A stretch of 64,000 nt of DNA, from positions 2,232,001 to 2,296,000 of the forward strand of contig NC_010397.1 of the NCBI RefSeq assembly GCF_000069185.1. The letters run 5' to 3'. Within the stretch, counting starts at the first letter, position 1. Every line of letters begins with the position of its first letter. This document shows positions 9,625 to 19,295 of this stretch, piece by piece. The position numbers and the translations under genes are program-made. The notes under the pieces are model-generated. The model saw only the letters and a list, made by a program, of their open reading frames with translations, ran no database searches and had not been told where the DNA came from. This DNA comes from Mycobacteroides abscessus ATCC 19977. Lineage in GTDB: Bacteria > Actinomycetota > Actinomycetes > Mycobacteriales > Mycobacteriaceae.

Positions 9625-10722
9625 TTGGCCGCGAAGTTTTTCTGGTTTCTCCCCACCAACGGTGACAGCCGTTCGATTGTGGGCGCCTCACACGCGTCGA
9701 CGCATCACACAGTTCCGGAGGGGTATCGGGAACCCAGCCTGCGCTATCTCGGCGAGGTCGCACGTGCAGCGGACCGGCTGGGCTTCGAGGGGGTGCTGAC
9801 CCCCACCGGAACCTGGTGCGAAGACGCATGGCTGACCGCGGCAGGGCTGCTGGATCAGACGGAACGGTTGAAGTTCCTGGTGGCCTTCCGTCCGGGCCTG
9901 GTTCCGCCGACGCTTGCCGCACAACAAGCGGCGACTCTGCAACGCTTCTCCAACGGCCGGCTGCTCCTCAACGTCGTCAGCGGCGGAGATGACGCCGAAC
10001 AACGACGTTTCGGCGATTGGCTCACGCACGATGAGCGCTACGAACGTACGGGGGAGTTCTTGCAAATCGTCCGGGATATCTGGCGGGGCAGTCCCGTCGA
10101 CTTTTCCGGAAAGCACTACACGGTGACCGATGCGCGGGTGTCGGAGCCGCCAAGCCCATTGCCGGAGTTGTACTTTGGTGGATCTTCTCCGGCGGCGCTG
10201 CCGATCGCGGCCGACCATGTCGACGTGTATCTGACCTGGGGTGAGCCCCCCGCTGCCGCCGCCGCGAAGATCGAGGCCGTGCGTGCGCTGGCGAAGGAAC
10301 GCGGCCGCACCCTGCGGTTTGGTATTCGCCTGCACACCATCAGTCGCGATACATCGGAAGCGGCCTGGGCGGTGGCCAATTCGTTGGTCGGCGAATTGAC
10401 CCCCGATCAGATAGCCAAGGCGACGGCACTGCACTCGAAGTCCGAATCCGAAGGGCAGCGCCGCATGACGGCCCTGCACGGTGGCCGCCTCGACAAACTG
10501 GAGATTTATCCGAACCTGTGGGCGGGGGTCGGCCTGGTGCGCGGCGGTGCCGGTACAGCGTTGGTCGGCAGCCACGAAGAGGTCGCCAACCTGATTTCCG
10601 AGTATCACGCGCTCGGGTTTGACGAGTTCATCCTGTCCGGATATCCGCATCTGGAGGAGGCCTACTGGTTCGCCGAGGGCGTGCTTCCATTGTTGAAGAA
10701 GCGGGGTGCACTCGCCGCCTAG
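9625..10722 (+). CDS. ssuD: FMNH2-dependent alkanesulfonate monooxygenase
   Basis: This 365-residue bacterial luciferase-like monooxygenase matches SsuD in length and in segments such as FFWFLPTNGDSR at the N-terminus, RFSNGRLLLNVVSGGD in the middle and PHLEEAYWFAEGVLPLL at the end. SsuD uses reduced flavin and oxygen to turn alkanesulfonates into aldehyde and sulfite, releasing sulfur for assimilation. It starts at a TTG preceded by AAGGAAGG. No SsuE-type flavin reductase is visible in the window, so the reduced flavin must come from elsewhere. Its stop overlaps the stop of the convergent next gene by four bases. Confidence 0.9.
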   Translation: MAAKFFWFLPTNGDSRSIVGASHASTHHTVPEGYREPSLRYLGEVARAADRLGFEGVLTPTGTWCEDAWLTAAGLLDQTERLKFLVAFRPGLVPPTLAAQQAATLQRFSNGRLLLNVVSGGDDAEQRRFGDWLTHDERYERTGEFLQIVRDIWRGSPVDFSGKHYTVTDARVSEPPSPLPELYFGGSSPAALPIAADHVDVYLTWGEPPAAAAAKIEAVRALAKERGRTLRFGIRLHTISRDTSEAAWAVANSLVGELTPDQIAKATALHSKSESEGQRRMTALHGGRLDKLEIYPNLWAGVGLVRGGAGTALVGSHEEVANLISEYHALGFDEFILSGYPHLEEAYWFAEGVLPLLKKRGALAA

Positions 10723-11603
10723 GTCAGATGGGCACTGTCGTCGTCGAGATCGTTGCGGCGCAGTCCCATCGGGGTAGAGGCCGGCAGGTCACCGGCCGCG
10801 ATCACCTGCCGGGTGACGGGGGTGAGGGATCGGAAGAGCGTTTCCAGTTCGGCATCGGTGAGGACATCGAGCACCGGTAGGAAGGCCCGGTCGGTTCGGT
10901 CTTCGATGTCGGCTTTCACCGCGGCGCCATACGGGCTGAGGCCACCCCCCTCGAGCAGGCCGCGCCGGGTCAGCTCTGCTTCGACCTCGCCCCATTCCTC
11001 CTCGTCGTAATCGCGGCTGCGCATGATGGTGTCCTTGGTGGCCCGCCCTGAGGCGACGTGGAACACGTTGGATTCGCGGCCGCCGATGCCGGCGGCGACC
11101 AGCGCGGCAACATGGCCGTCTCCGCGCTGCTCGCGAAGCAGTGTGGCGGCGTGCCAGAGCGCTGCCACGGGTTCGTCCGGCCAGGGAACGGTGGTGAGCG
11201 CCGCGTACAACGGACGGCCGGATGACGAGGCCTCGTGTGCGGCCCTGCCGAGCAGTTCGGCGGCAGTGCGCAGGTTTTCGTCGTCGGTCAAGCCATAGCG
11301 GCGCAACGCGGCGACGGCGCCGGCCTGCCGGACCGCCAGGGCCTGCGCGGGGCTGATGCTGTCCCAGGCGCCGTCGAGCGATTTGCGCACGCGGAAGGAG
11401 GCGAAGTTGTAGAAGATGGCCTGCACCACGCGGGCGTCGGCCCTACCCAGGGGTGCTGAGCGAGTGGCGAAGTAACCACGCCAGAAGCCGCGATATCCCA
11501 GATCCTCGACGGCGGCACGTGCCTCCGGGGCGAAGTAGACGATTCCGTGCACGGGCTCAAAGCGCTCGTAGAGCCGACGTGCCAGGACTGCTGAACGGGC
11601 CAT
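10719..11603 (-). CDS. SCO6745-like actinobacterial protein
   Basis: A 294-residue all-helical-looking soluble protein. It resembles the widespread actinobacterial SCO6745 family, with the N-terminal pattern ARRLYERFEPVHGIVYFAPEA and the WRGYFATRSAPLG segment. The family has no firm biochemical role; members are sometimes labelled as regulators or hydroxylases without proof. The C-terminal half (WGEVEAELTRRGLL and onward) looks like a winged-helix segment. It is divergent from the PPOX-family gene and convergent with ssuD, so it is probably a single-gene unit. Confidence 0.65.
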   Translation of the reverse strand: MARSAVLARRLYERFEPVHGIVYFAPEARAAVEDLGYRGFWRGYFATRSAPLGRADARVVQAIFYNFASFRVRKSLDGAWDSISPAQALAVRQAGAVAALRRYGLTDDENLRTAAELLGRAAHEASSSGRPLYAALTTVPWPDEPVAALWHAATLLREQRGDGHVAALVAAGIGGRESNVFHVASGRATKDTIMRSRDYDEEEWGEVEAELTRRGLLEGGGLSPYGAAVKADIEDRTDRAFLPVLDVLTDAELETLFRSLTPVTRQVIAAGDLPASTPMGLRRNDLDDDSAHLT

Positions 11604-11671
11604 GAATTCAGTGAACCACGCGCTGTTTCCAAGCCGCCGCAGGTGTCGGTGGGGGCTCGTAGGGTTGTGTC

Positions 11672-12106
11672 ATGGGATTGAGTTTGGAAGAACGACAGGC
11701 ATTTTTGGCTGAGCCCCATGTGGCGGCGATCTCGGTGAGTGCCGGGGTGGGCCGCGGCCCGCTGACCGTGCCGATCTGGTATTACTACACTGCGGGTGGC
11801 GAGCTGTGGATTCCGACCGGCAAGGGATCGCGCAAGCATCGGCTGATCGAGGCGGCGGGCCGGTTGACCCTCATGGTGGATCGTGAGCGGCCGACGGTGC
11901 GCTATGTCAGCGTGGAGGGCCCGGTGACCAAGATCGGGGCCCTGGCACACGACCAGCATCGGCAGGTGGCCGCGCGTTACATCCCGGAGGAACTGCTCGA
12001 GGGCTACCTCAAATACGCCGAAAGCTACGGTGAGCAGATCGCTGTGTACGTCTCGCCGGAGCACTGGCTCTCGGCGGACCTCGGCGGCCCGGAGAACTGG
12101 GGCTAG
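11672..12106 (+). CDS. PPOX-class flavin/deazaflavin-binding split-barrel protein
   Basis: A 144-residue protein with the split beta-barrel pattern of the pyridoxamine-phosphate-oxidase-like group: AAISVSAGVGRGPLTVPIWYYY, then LWIPTGKGSRKHRLIEAAGRLTL and a YVSVEGPV strand. Mycobacteria carry many of these; they bind FMN or F420 and act as small reductases or cofactor-dependent oxidoreductases. The substrate and cofactor cannot be told from sequence. It runs divergently from the SCO6745-like gene and its stop overlaps the convergent hydrolase gene by four bases. Confidence 0.7.
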   Translation: MGLSLEERQAFLAEPHVAAISVSAGVGRGPLTVPIWYYYTAGGELWIPTGKGSRKHRLIEAAGRLTLMVDRERPTVRYVSVEGPVTKIGALAHDQHRQVAARYIPEELLEGYLKYAESYGEQIAVYVSPEHWLSADLGGPENWG

Positions 12107-14010
12107 TTTCCGGGTGGGTCATCCGGTCGGCGGGGCATCGGGAAGGTCTCGGTTCCCGGGTCACCGGCCGGTATCACCGGCAGGGTGAGCGTTGACGGGT
12201 GCGCCGCATCGTGCAGGATTATTTGTGTCGCGGTGCGCAGCTCGGCATTCCGCCCGAACGGTGCGGCGGTGTTCGGATTCGGGGCGTACTGCGGAAAGTC
12301 GCTGCTGGAGATCTCCAGCCGAATGCGCTCGCCGGTGCGGAACTGGTAACTCACCGGCCAGATGTCGATGTGGTACTTATGGGGCTGGCCTATCGGCATC
12401 AGACGGCGCTCGGACAGGGATTGGGCCAAGGATGTGCGCACGATGCCGTTGTTGAGGTTCGCCGCTGTGCCATCGGCTTGCACGGCAACAAGTTTCGCGG
12501 TGAAGTCGGTGTCTGGCGCCGACGACGACGCCCATAGGTCGACACTGATCGGGCCGGTGATCTCGGTATTGGTGCTCAGTGGCTCGGTGGTGTACGTCAG
12601 CACATCCGGCCGCTGCTCCACGGCGCGCTGGTCGTAGCGGCCCTGCGGTGCGCTCTCGGCGGCGCAGCAGGAGTGTCCGCCGGCGCTCGGCACTGGATTG
12701 GCCGGGTCATAGAGATAGACATCGGGTGCGTCGTGCGCGGCAGCCGAGTCACGCAGTGTCCCGTTGTGCTGCGTGCCGCGCCCGCCAAGGTGGTATACGG
12801 TCCAATTCGTCTGAGGTAGGGGCCAAGCGGACGCGTGCTTCCAGCGGTTGGCTCCCATCAGGTAATAGTCGAGCCGCGGCGACTCGGTCGCTACGCCATT
12901 GTCCGAGCCCTTGAGGAAATGATCGAACCACGCTAGCTGCATTTCGTTGACGGGGCTGTTGGCGCCCGGCCCCAGTCCCTTCAACAGCGGTGACGGGCTT
13001 GATGATTCGCGCCCCCAGGCCAGATGATCCCACGGGCCGATGACCATGCGCTGATAGCGCCGTGCCCCCGGCGAACCGCCCCTGGCGGTCATGCCTGCGA
13101 AGTTCTCCAGACCCCCGCGTAGGAATGCGTCGTACCAGCCTTCGAAATGCAGCACCGGAACCGTGACATTCTGATACCGGTCCCTGATGCTCCAACGCTT
13201 CCAGTAGTCGTCCCGGGTCGAATGCCGGATCCAGTCGAAGTACCACGGAGCCACCCGGGGGTCTCCGGGTTGCATCGGTGGAAGATCCTGGTAGGGAAGG
13301 TGATTGAGCCAACGGCCGCGTTCGGCCGCGGCGGCCCGTAGCTGCTCCAGGGCAGCGAGGTCGGCCCGGTTCTTCGCCGCGGTGGTGGCGATCGTACCCA
13401 TGGCCCACGGCTGCACGAACCCGAGCCGGAACGCGCCGCCCTCGTAGGTCCAGCCGTCGTAGTAGTCGGATGCGGTGTTGGAGGGGACGATGGTCGTCAG
13501 GTGTGGGGGAGTCGTGGTGGCGGCGAGCCATTGGGTCGCACCCACATACGACGAGCCGTACATGCCGACCTTGCCGGTGGCGCCGGGAAGCCCTGCCGCC
13601 CACTCCACGGTGTCATAGCCGTCGTCGCCGTCATTGCCGAACTCGGTGAAAATGCCGTCCGAAGTGCCCTGCCCTCGCACGTCCTGTACGACCACCAGAT
13701 AGCAGTGAGAGGCGAACCAATCCGGGGTGCGAAATCGCGACGGCTGAATTTGTGCGGTGTCCTTGCCGTACTGAGTGCGCATCAAGATGACCGGCACCGG
13801 GTCTTTGAGCTTCGGGCGGTAGATATCGGCACGCAGGATGGTGCCGTCGCGCATGGTGGCGGGCACATCGGATTTCTTGGCGACCGCGCATGGGCCCCGG
13901 TCATCCGAAGGTGGCCATGAGTTGAACGTGGTGCCCTGAGCACACCCCGTGAGGACCAGGCTCAGCGTGATGGCGAATATTCCCAAACGTCTGGCCGATG
14001 CTGCGCACAC
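12103..14010 (-). CDS. CocE/NonD-family acyl hydrolase lipoprotein
   Basis: A 635-residue serine hydrolase of the S15/CocE group. The N-terminus is a lipoprotein signal with lipobox LTGC, so the enzyme is probably tethered outside the membrane. The catalytic domain has the nucleophile motif YGSSYVGATQW. A characteristic sequence, VILMRTQYGK, opens the fold, and the WYDAFLRGGLENF and IGPWDHL segments carry the acidic and His parts of the triad. The C-terminal jelly-roll XPD-like domain ends the protein. Family members hydrolyse esters or amides including cocaine and X-Pro peptides. The natural substrate here is unknown. The start is a GTG. Confidence 0.82.
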   Translation of the reverse strand: MCAASARRLGIFAITLSLVLTGCAQGTTFNSWPPSDDRGPCAVAKKSDVPATMRDGTILRADIYRPKLKDPVPVILMRTQYGKDTAQIQPSRFRTPDWFASHCYLVVVQDVRGQGTSDGIFTEFGNDGDDGYDTVEWAAGLPGATGKVGMYGSSYVGATQWLAATTTPPHLTTIVPSNTASDYYDGWTYEGGAFRLGFVQPWAMGTIATTAAKNRADLAALEQLRAAAAERGRWLNHLPYQDLPPMQPGDPRVAPWYFDWIRHSTRDDYWKRWSIRDRYQNVTVPVLHFEGWYDAFLRGGLENFAGMTARGGSPGARRYQRMVIGPWDHLAWGRESSSPSPLLKGLGPGANSPVNEMQLAWFDHFLKGSDNGVATESPRLDYYLMGANRWKHASAWPLPQTNWTVYHLGGRGTQHNGTLRDSAAAHDAPDVYLYDPANPVPSAGGHSCCAAESAPQGRYDQRAVEQRPDVLTYTTEPLSTNTEITGPISVDLWASSSAPDTDFTAKLVAVQADGTAANLNNGIVRTSLAQSLSERRLMPIGQPHKYHIDIWPVSYQFRTGERIRLEISSSDFPQYAPNPNTAAPFGRNAELRTATQIILHDAAHPSTLTLPVIPAGDPGTETFPMPRRPDDPPGN

Positions 14011-14054
14011 CCAGAAAGGGTACCGAGGGCGGAGTTACCCGATAGATTCCCGGG

Positions 14055-14555
14055 ATGACGGATCGAGTATCGCCACGACTCCCTAATGACATCCCCGCGC
14101 TGGGCATCTCTTTGGCGGCCGCCGCGGTAGCGGCGGGGGTGGGAGGGTTAGCGTCCGCGAACGCGGCGGCACAGTACGGCGTGCTCGCGCAGCCGTCCTG
14201 GGCGCCGCCCGCCTGGGTGTTCGGCCCGGTGTGGACGGTGCTGTACGTGCTGATGGGTGTCGCGGCCTGGTTGGTGTGGCGCACGCGTCCGCCGGTACCC
14301 GCCAGTGCGCTGACCGCCTACGGGATACAGCTGGTGCTGAACGCGCTGTGGACACCGCTGTTCTTTGGTCTCGGTTGGCGTGGTGCCGCGCTGGCGGAGA
14401 TCGCCGTTCTGTGGATCGCCTTGCTGGTGACGATCGCGCTGTTCTGGGTTCGTAGTCGAGCCGCGGCTGTGCTGTTGTTGCCCTATCTGGTGTGGACTAC
14501 GTTCGCCGCGTGCTTGAACTTCGCGGTCTGGCAACTCAATACCGCGGCCGTCTGA
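14055..14555 (+). CDS. tspO: TspO/MBR-family membrane protein
   Basis: A 166-residue protein with five predicted membrane helices and the TspO hallmarks: QPSWAPPAWVFGPVWTVLYVLMG in helix 2 and the Asn/Trp-rich LVLNALWTPLFFGL segment. TspO proteins bind porphyrins and act in stress and tetrapyrrole handling. In a neighbourhood with iron acquisition genes a haem link is attractive but is not shown by the sequence. It is divergent from the hydrolase gene and convergent with eccE3. Confidence 0.85.
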   Translation: MTDRVSPRLPNDIPALGISLAAAAVAAGVGGLASANAAAQYGVLAQPSWAPPAWVFGPVWTVLYVLMGVAAWLVWRTRPPVPASALTAYGIQLVLNALWTPLFFGLGWRGAALAEIAVLWIALLVTIALFWVRSRAAAVLLLPYLVWTTFAACLNFAVWQLNTAAV

Positions 14556-14556
14556 G

Positions 14557-14582
14557 CGGCGCTGGCCATCAGACCAGCGCCG
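14557..14582. terminator. Probable bidirectional terminator between tspO and eccE3
   Basis: A perfect 9-base stem, CGGCGCTGG at 14557-14565 and CCAGCGCCG at 14574-14582, with an 8-base loop. It lies just after the tspO stop and overlaps the last codons of eccE3. There is no T tract, as is common in mycobacteria. Confidence 0.5.
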
Positions 14583-15567
14583 GCTCCTGGTCCCGCTGAG
14601 TGAGGCCGTCAAGAAATTCCGCGGTGACGGCGGCGCCCGCCCCAGCCAGGGTCTTGGACGACAGCGGGTTCAGTGACCGCAGCACGAGCAAGTGCTCGCC
14701 CCAGCACGGTGTCAGTCCTGCCAACGGTGCGTGGGCGGCTGGCTTGTCCTGGGTACGCAGCGCGCACACCACCGTCAGACGCGGCGCATCGGTGGTGCCG
14801 GTGAGCTCAAGGGCCGTCCAGCGTTCGGGTAGCCCGGCGTCTCCGACATTGTCCAGCGTTTCGGACAGGTCGTTGTTCACCGCGACCCGGTAGGCGGCCA
14901 GGTAGCCATGGTCATCGCTCATACCACGCGAACCCTCCTTGGCCTCCGGGGAGAGCGGCTCTTCCGGAGCTTCCGTCGCGGTGACGTGCCAGCCCAGTTC
15001 GCGCAGGTGATCGGCCAGGCGCCGCGCCACGGTATCGGCGGTCTCACGCAAGGGGATACGAGCCGAACGTGCCTGCAGCGCGGTGAGGTTGTCCGCCGCG
15101 CTCAAGGTCAAGCTGACCCAGGTCCTGCTGGCGGCGCCATCGACATCAGTCGTGGTGATCCGGATCGACGAGCACCGTACGCCGTAGCGATCAAGGTAAC
15201 CGGCCAGGAGGCCGACGGGTACGTCCTCACCGGACGGACTCGCCGTCAGCTCAAGGACGACCGTGCTACGCGCGTCGACACCCACGGCGACGACTGGTGC
15301 GGCGTCGGCGGGAGCCCGGCCGGAGACCCTGCGGGCCAGCATCTTCGTGAGCCGGCCGAGGATGTCGGTGAGGAAGGTGCCGCGCCACCACACCAGTAAC
15401 ACCAGCGCCAACACACCAGCAGTGATCGCGATCCAGCGGTCGGCTGGGTCGCGGCGGTAGAGCGCGAAAGCACCCGCGGCAACCAGCGTGGCGATCAGTG
15501 TCAGCCGCAGCGTTCCAGGCACGGGTGGTCGATAAAACGTGAACTTCTTACTCGCATGGGTACTCAC
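14569..15567 (-). CDS. eccE3: ESX-3 secretion component EccE3
   Basis: This is the last gene of the ESX-3 operon, 332 residues. Two membrane helices lie near the N-terminus (LRLTLIATLVAAGAFALY and a second near residue 50), followed by a large soluble domain, which is the EccE layout. EccE sits at the periphery of the EccBCDE inner-membrane core complex. Its GTG start overlaps the mycP3 stop by four bases, so translation is probably coupled. Confidence 0.88.
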   Translation of the reverse strand: MSTHASKKFTFYRPPVPGTLRLTLIATLVAAGAFALYRRDPADRWIAITAGVLALVLLVWWRGTFLTDILGRLTKMLARRVSGRAPADAAPVVAVGVDARSTVVLELTASPSGEDVPVGLLAGYLDRYGVRCSSIRITTTDVDGAASRTWVSLTLSAADNLTALQARSARIPLRETADTVARRLADHLRELGWHVTATEAPEEPLSPEAKEGSRGMSDDHGYLAAYRVAVNNDLSETLDNVGDAGLPERWTALELTGTTDAPRLTVVCALRTQDKPAAHAPLAGLTPCWGEHLLVLRSLNPLSSKTLAGAGAAVTAEFLDGLTQRDQEPALV

Positions 15568-16949
15568 TCAGTGCTCTCCTGTCTGCGACGCGCGCTGAGC
15601 GCGGCGACGACGACCACCGCGATCAGGCATACACCGGCGCCCAGGAAGGCGAGCCGCCGGGGAAGTGGATTTTCCGGGGTGGGAGGGGGCGGGGGGACGA
15701 CCGCACGGGCGCCCGGGCCACTAGATGCGTTCCCGTCCGCGGGGACCTCCCAGGTAAGCGCGGCCACCGGGTCCACCGTTCCGGCTCCCACCAGATTGGA
15801 CGGCGATCGGCCCGCGTCTCGGGCTGTTCTTTGCAGCCGCGAAATAACCTGCGGTGCAGTCAATTCGGGATAGCGGCTACGTACCAGCGCAGCCACACCC
15901 GCTACGTATGCTGTCGCATAGCTGGTCCCGAAGAGGGGCACCGGCTTTCCGTTCTGGCCAATCATGCCGTTGGCCAAACCGCCCTCAGCGTCGTTGGACA
16001 GCGAGGTCACGTTCTCGCCATTTGCCGCAATGCCCACCCAGGGCCCGGCCATGGTGAACTTCGACGGGCTTCCGTCGATACCCACCGAACCCACCGACAG
16101 CACGTACGGCTGCCACCAGGATGGCACCGATACCGACTCCACCCCAGACCAATTCCGTGGGTCGGCGCCCGAACCGGTCAACGGATTCTGTTGGCAGTTG
16201 GCGCTGCCGCCGCTGGTGTTGCCCGCGGCGGCCACGACGACCGCGTCCTTTTCGGCGACCGCATAGCGCAACGCCGCCCCAAGCGCGGCTTGGTCAATGG
16301 GCTTGGCCGCCGGAACGCACTCGGCCGAAGAAATGTTGATCACGCGGGCGCCGAGGTTTGCGGCATGCACGATGGACCGTGCCAGGGTATTGACGTACTG
16401 GGTAGCGGCGTTTGTGGACGGATCGCCTCCCGCGGTGAGTCGTGGGGAGAACTTGGAGGACTCCTGGCGGATCGAGATCAGTTTGGCGGCGGGCGCGATA
16501 CCGGAGAATCCATCGGGCCCGGGCTGGGCACCGATGATTCCGGCCACCATGGTTCCGTGCCCGTCGCAGTCGGTGAGCCCATCCGTTGACTGGACATAAT
16601 CGCCCCCGGGTTCGACGTGCAGTCGCGCACTGGGTTTGACGCCGGTGTCGATGATCGCGACGCTCTGCCCCTCACCGCGAGAAAAGCGCCACGCCTCCTC
16701 GAACTCTGGCGACGGCTTGCCGCTGGTGCCCGTGCCGGGCAGTAACACCGTGGTGCTGCACGCGGACGATTGCATGCCCGCGGTTGCGCTGGGGGACGAA
16801 TCCTTGGGCAACGCGGCGGGATCTGCTTCCGGCTGAATCACTGCGCCGGCAACAGGGGCTGCCACGGGGGACAGCGCCAGTAGCGTTGCGGCGACGACAC
16901 CGCCCAATGCTCTTCGCGCGCGCGGCGCATCGCGGATAAAATGTGTCAT
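15564..16949 (-). CDS. mycP3: ESX-3 mycosin, subtilisin-like serine protease MycP3
   Basis: A 461-residue membrane-anchored protease. It has an N-terminal signal peptide and the subtilisin triad: Asp in AIIDTGV near residue 99, His in DGHGTMVAGI near 131 and Ser in GTSYATAYVAG near 340. A Pro-rich linker and one C-terminal membrane helix (ending in an Arg-rich tail) fix it to the membrane. Mycosins are needed for ESX core complex stability and secretion. The gene overlaps eccD3 upstream and eccE3 downstream by four bases each. Confidence 0.93.
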   Translation of the reverse strand: MTHFIRDAPRARRALGGVVAATLLALSPVAAPVAGAVIQPEADPAALPKDSSPSATAGMQSSACSTTVLLPGTGTSGKPSPEFEEAWRFSRGEGQSVAIIDTGVKPSARLHVEPGGDYVQSTDGLTDCDGHGTMVAGIIGAQPGPDGFSGIAPAAKLISIRQESSKFSPRLTAGGDPSTNAATQYVNTLARSIVHAANLGARVINISSAECVPAAKPIDQAALGAALRYAVAEKDAVVVAAAGNTSGGSANCQQNPLTGSGADPRNWSGVESVSVPSWWQPYVLSVGSVGIDGSPSKFTMAGPWVGIAANGENVTSLSNDAEGGLANGMIGQNGKPVPLFGTSYATAYVAGVAALVRSRYPELTAPQVISRLQRTARDAGRSPSNLVGAGTVDPVAALTWEVPADGNASSGPGARAVVPPPPPTPENPLPRRLAFLGAGVCLIAVVVVAALSARRRQESTE

Positions 16950-18334
16950 CGGTTGAGGATCCAGCTGAACAGTCCGGTGAGGTACGCGATGACCGGCAGC
17001 AGCGAGGCGTCGATACCCGAGGCGAGGAATCCGAGGAGCCGACGGCTGGGCAGTGAGTAGCTCTCCGCCTCACCGATTTTCGGGTTGAACACGACTACCG
17101 CCACCGCGGCGACCAGCAAGGCCAGCACGCCAAGCGCCACCAGGGCGCCGGTGTAGCGGTCTTCGACGGCGAAGATCACCAGCAGTGCGGTCGATACCAG
17201 GAAGGGAACCGCCAGCAGCCACGCCTTGCATACCGCCGAATCCCAGACTCGTGCACGCAGTGCCGCGCCAGCGCTTACCGCGGCTACCAGGTACCACGCC
17301 CACGGACTTGCCGGTGCGGCGCCACCCACCACGGCCAGCGATCCCAGGATGGCCAGAATCGAAGCGCCCGCAATGAATCCGCTCTGGTGGGAGTCACTCA
17401 ACTGAACGCGACGCGGCAGATCCTTCAGAACCGACATCGCTGGAGCAGAGGGGGTCGCATCACCCGGAGCGGGGATGGTCGGCAGCGGGAAGCGCGCGGC
17501 GAAGGCTGACAGTTGGGCAGCACGCACGGTAACCAGCAGCGCCACGATGATCAGACCGCAGCCCACCACGAGCAGCGAGGGGTGCCACAGAACGTGGGCG
17601 CCCGCCGCACCGGCGATGCCCAGCGACAGCACCGTGGTCGCGGTGAAGAAGGCAATCAGCTGACGCGCCACAATCAGGTAGATCAGTGACCACGCGGCCA
17701 CCCCGGCGGCACCGAGGAGAACACGCGGCGCCAGCCCACTACCGGGAACGGCGAGAGCAAGGGCGCCGGCGATCGGCACCAGCGCGGCAACCGCCAGCTC
17801 AGCTCCCAGGCGGGCAGAACGCACGTGTGCCACCAATGCTCCGATCGCGGCCGCCACCGCGACAACGGCCAAACCGGCGAGGCTCAACGACGACCCGGTG
17901 CGGATGCTGTGCACAATGGCCAGAATCGTTGCCGCTGCGATCAAGCCGAGGACCCCAAAGCGGCCGACCCGGGCAATGTGCTCTGCGCCCCACGGGCGCT
18001 TGCGTGATTCGGAGAAAATGACTGCTGCGTCCGCGATGTCTTCGACGATGCCGGGCGCCGCAGGTCCGGCAGGAGTCGGGCGCAGGGTCAGCAAGTCGCC
18101 GTCTACGACGCCCACGGTGTCCAGGGTCGCGTCGGCACTGAACGGCGCGCCATTCACCGGCGCCAGGCTGAGCCGTTGTGGGGTTGTTGCCTCGGTGGCG
18201 TCGGGGGCGACCATCCGGTGTACCGCGGGAATGATGTCGCGCATCGGCAGCTGAGTCGGCAAGGCGACTTCGGTCAGTTTTTCTTCACCGAGCACGGCTA
18301 CCCGGACGATGGGCATCACGGCGTTGTCAGACAT
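16946..18334 (-). CDS. eccD3: ESX-3 channel component EccD3
   Basis: A 462-residue protein with an N-terminal ubiquitin-like domain (about residues 1-90: VRVAVLGEEKLTEVALP start, later VVDGDLLTL) and then about eleven hydrophobic helices, the EccD architecture. EccD dimers line the inner-membrane vestibule of the ESX complex. The gene follows espG3 after a 65-base gap and overlaps mycP3 by four bases. Confidence 0.92.
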   Translation of the reverse strand: MSDNAVMPIVRVAVLGEEKLTEVALPTQLPMRDIIPAVHRMVAPDATEATTPQRLSLAPVNGAPFSADATLDTVGVVDGDLLTLRPTPAGPAAPGIVEDIADAAVIFSESRKRPWGAEHIARVGRFGVLGLIAAATILAIVHSIRTGSSLSLAGLAVVAVAAAIGALVAHVRSARLGAELAVAALVPIAGALALAVPGSGLAPRVLLGAAGVAAWSLIYLIVARQLIAFFTATTVLSLGIAGAAGAHVLWHPSLLVVGCGLIIVALLVTVRAAQLSAFAARFPLPTIPAPGDATPSAPAMSVLKDLPRRVQLSDSHQSGFIAGASILAILGSLAVVGGAAPASPWAWYLVAAVSAGAALRARVWDSAVCKAWLLAVPFLVSTALLVIFAVEDRYTGALVALGVLALLVAAVAVVVFNPKIGEAESYSLPSRRLLGFLASGIDASLLPVIAYLTGLFSWILNR

Positions 18335-18399
18335 GGTGTTTCGTTTGACTCTCTCGATAGGGGGTGGGGCTCAAAAGGGAACTAATTACAGGGACAGCA

Positions 18400-19263
18400 T
18401 CAATCGAAGTCTCGGGTCACGCGGGCATCTGGGAACCAGTGACCGTTCGGGAGCGTGGCCATCAACTGCTCGACGGCGACTGCGATCGCGAACGGCGCCC
18501 CGGGGGCGAAGGTGGACAGCCAGGTGCCATCACCCGCGCGGTGTGGGCTGACGAGGATTCGTCCGGCGCTGGTGTCGACCACACTGATGCCAACCTCTGA
18601 GGTCTGCTGGGTTGTGCTGTCACGTTGTCCGGCAACCACTTCAACGTAATTTCGGTTTCCGACGAACGCCGATTCCACCACATTCTGAGCGGCGGGGGGG
18701 ACACCCAGGTATCCCATGACATCGGCCAGCGAGGCACCCGAACGCAGCTGCTCGTCGGCCTTGGCGCCCACATTGGTGGGCAGGGTGAACTCGGGGAAGC
18801 GCGCGGGCGCACGCCAACGCAGTCCCGCCACCACGCTGGGAACCAGCGCCGACGAATCGTCGGCATCCACGACGGTGAAGGTGATCAGGTGCGCGTTGCG
18901 CAGGGATACCACGGTTTGCGCGCGGCCCTGCGATTGCTTCCTCGCGATGATTCCTCGCATCACATCCGGATTTTCCGAACCTGCTGCGACATAACGTAGT
19001 TCGAGCCAACGGTCGGGGCGGCACACGGTGCGGATCCATCCTGCCACCGCAGGATCGACGGTGCCGTCCGGTTCGAGGATGCCGGCCCGGGTCAGTTCCT
19101 GGACGCGTTGAGCATTGAATCCGGCGCGCTGTGCTTCGTCTCGGAAGGGAACGGTGACCGCCAGCACCCAGGGAAAGGTGCCGGCGCTCAACGTGTCTGC
19201 GAGGAACCAGGCCTGATCGACCGTCAGCTCGACGGCATCCGGCGACCGGTTGGCCTGGTCCAT
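18400..19263 (-). CDS. espG3: ESX-3 chaperone EspG3
   Basis: A 287-residue cytosolic chaperone that binds the hydrophobic tip of PPE proteins and delivers PE/PPE pairs to the matching ESX machine. The start at ATG 19263 is chosen because it gives the usual length and the conserved opening VELTVDQAWFLADTL; the frame is open further upstream but that stretch has no family resemblance. It lies 32 bases after esxH. In this window it could serve both the PPE in the operon and the second PPE about 30 kb away, since their N-terminal domains are nearly alike. Confidence 0.88.
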   Translation of the reverse strand: MDQANRSPDAVELTVDQAWFLADTLSAGTFPWVLAVTVPFRDEAQRAGFNAQRVQELTRAGILEPDGTVDPAVAGWIRTVCRPDRWLELRYVAAGSENPDVMRGIIARKQSQGRAQTVVSLRNAHLITFTVVDADDSSALVPSVVAGLRWRAPARFPEFTLPTNVGAKADEQLRSGASLADVMGYLGVPPAAQNVVESAFVGNRNYVEVVAGQRDSTTQQTSEVGISVVDTSAGRILVSPHRAGDGTWLSTFAPGAPFAIAVAVEQLMATLPNGHWFPDARVTRDFD

Positions 19264-19295
19264 CGCACGATCAGGTGCATGAGCACCAAGGGCGT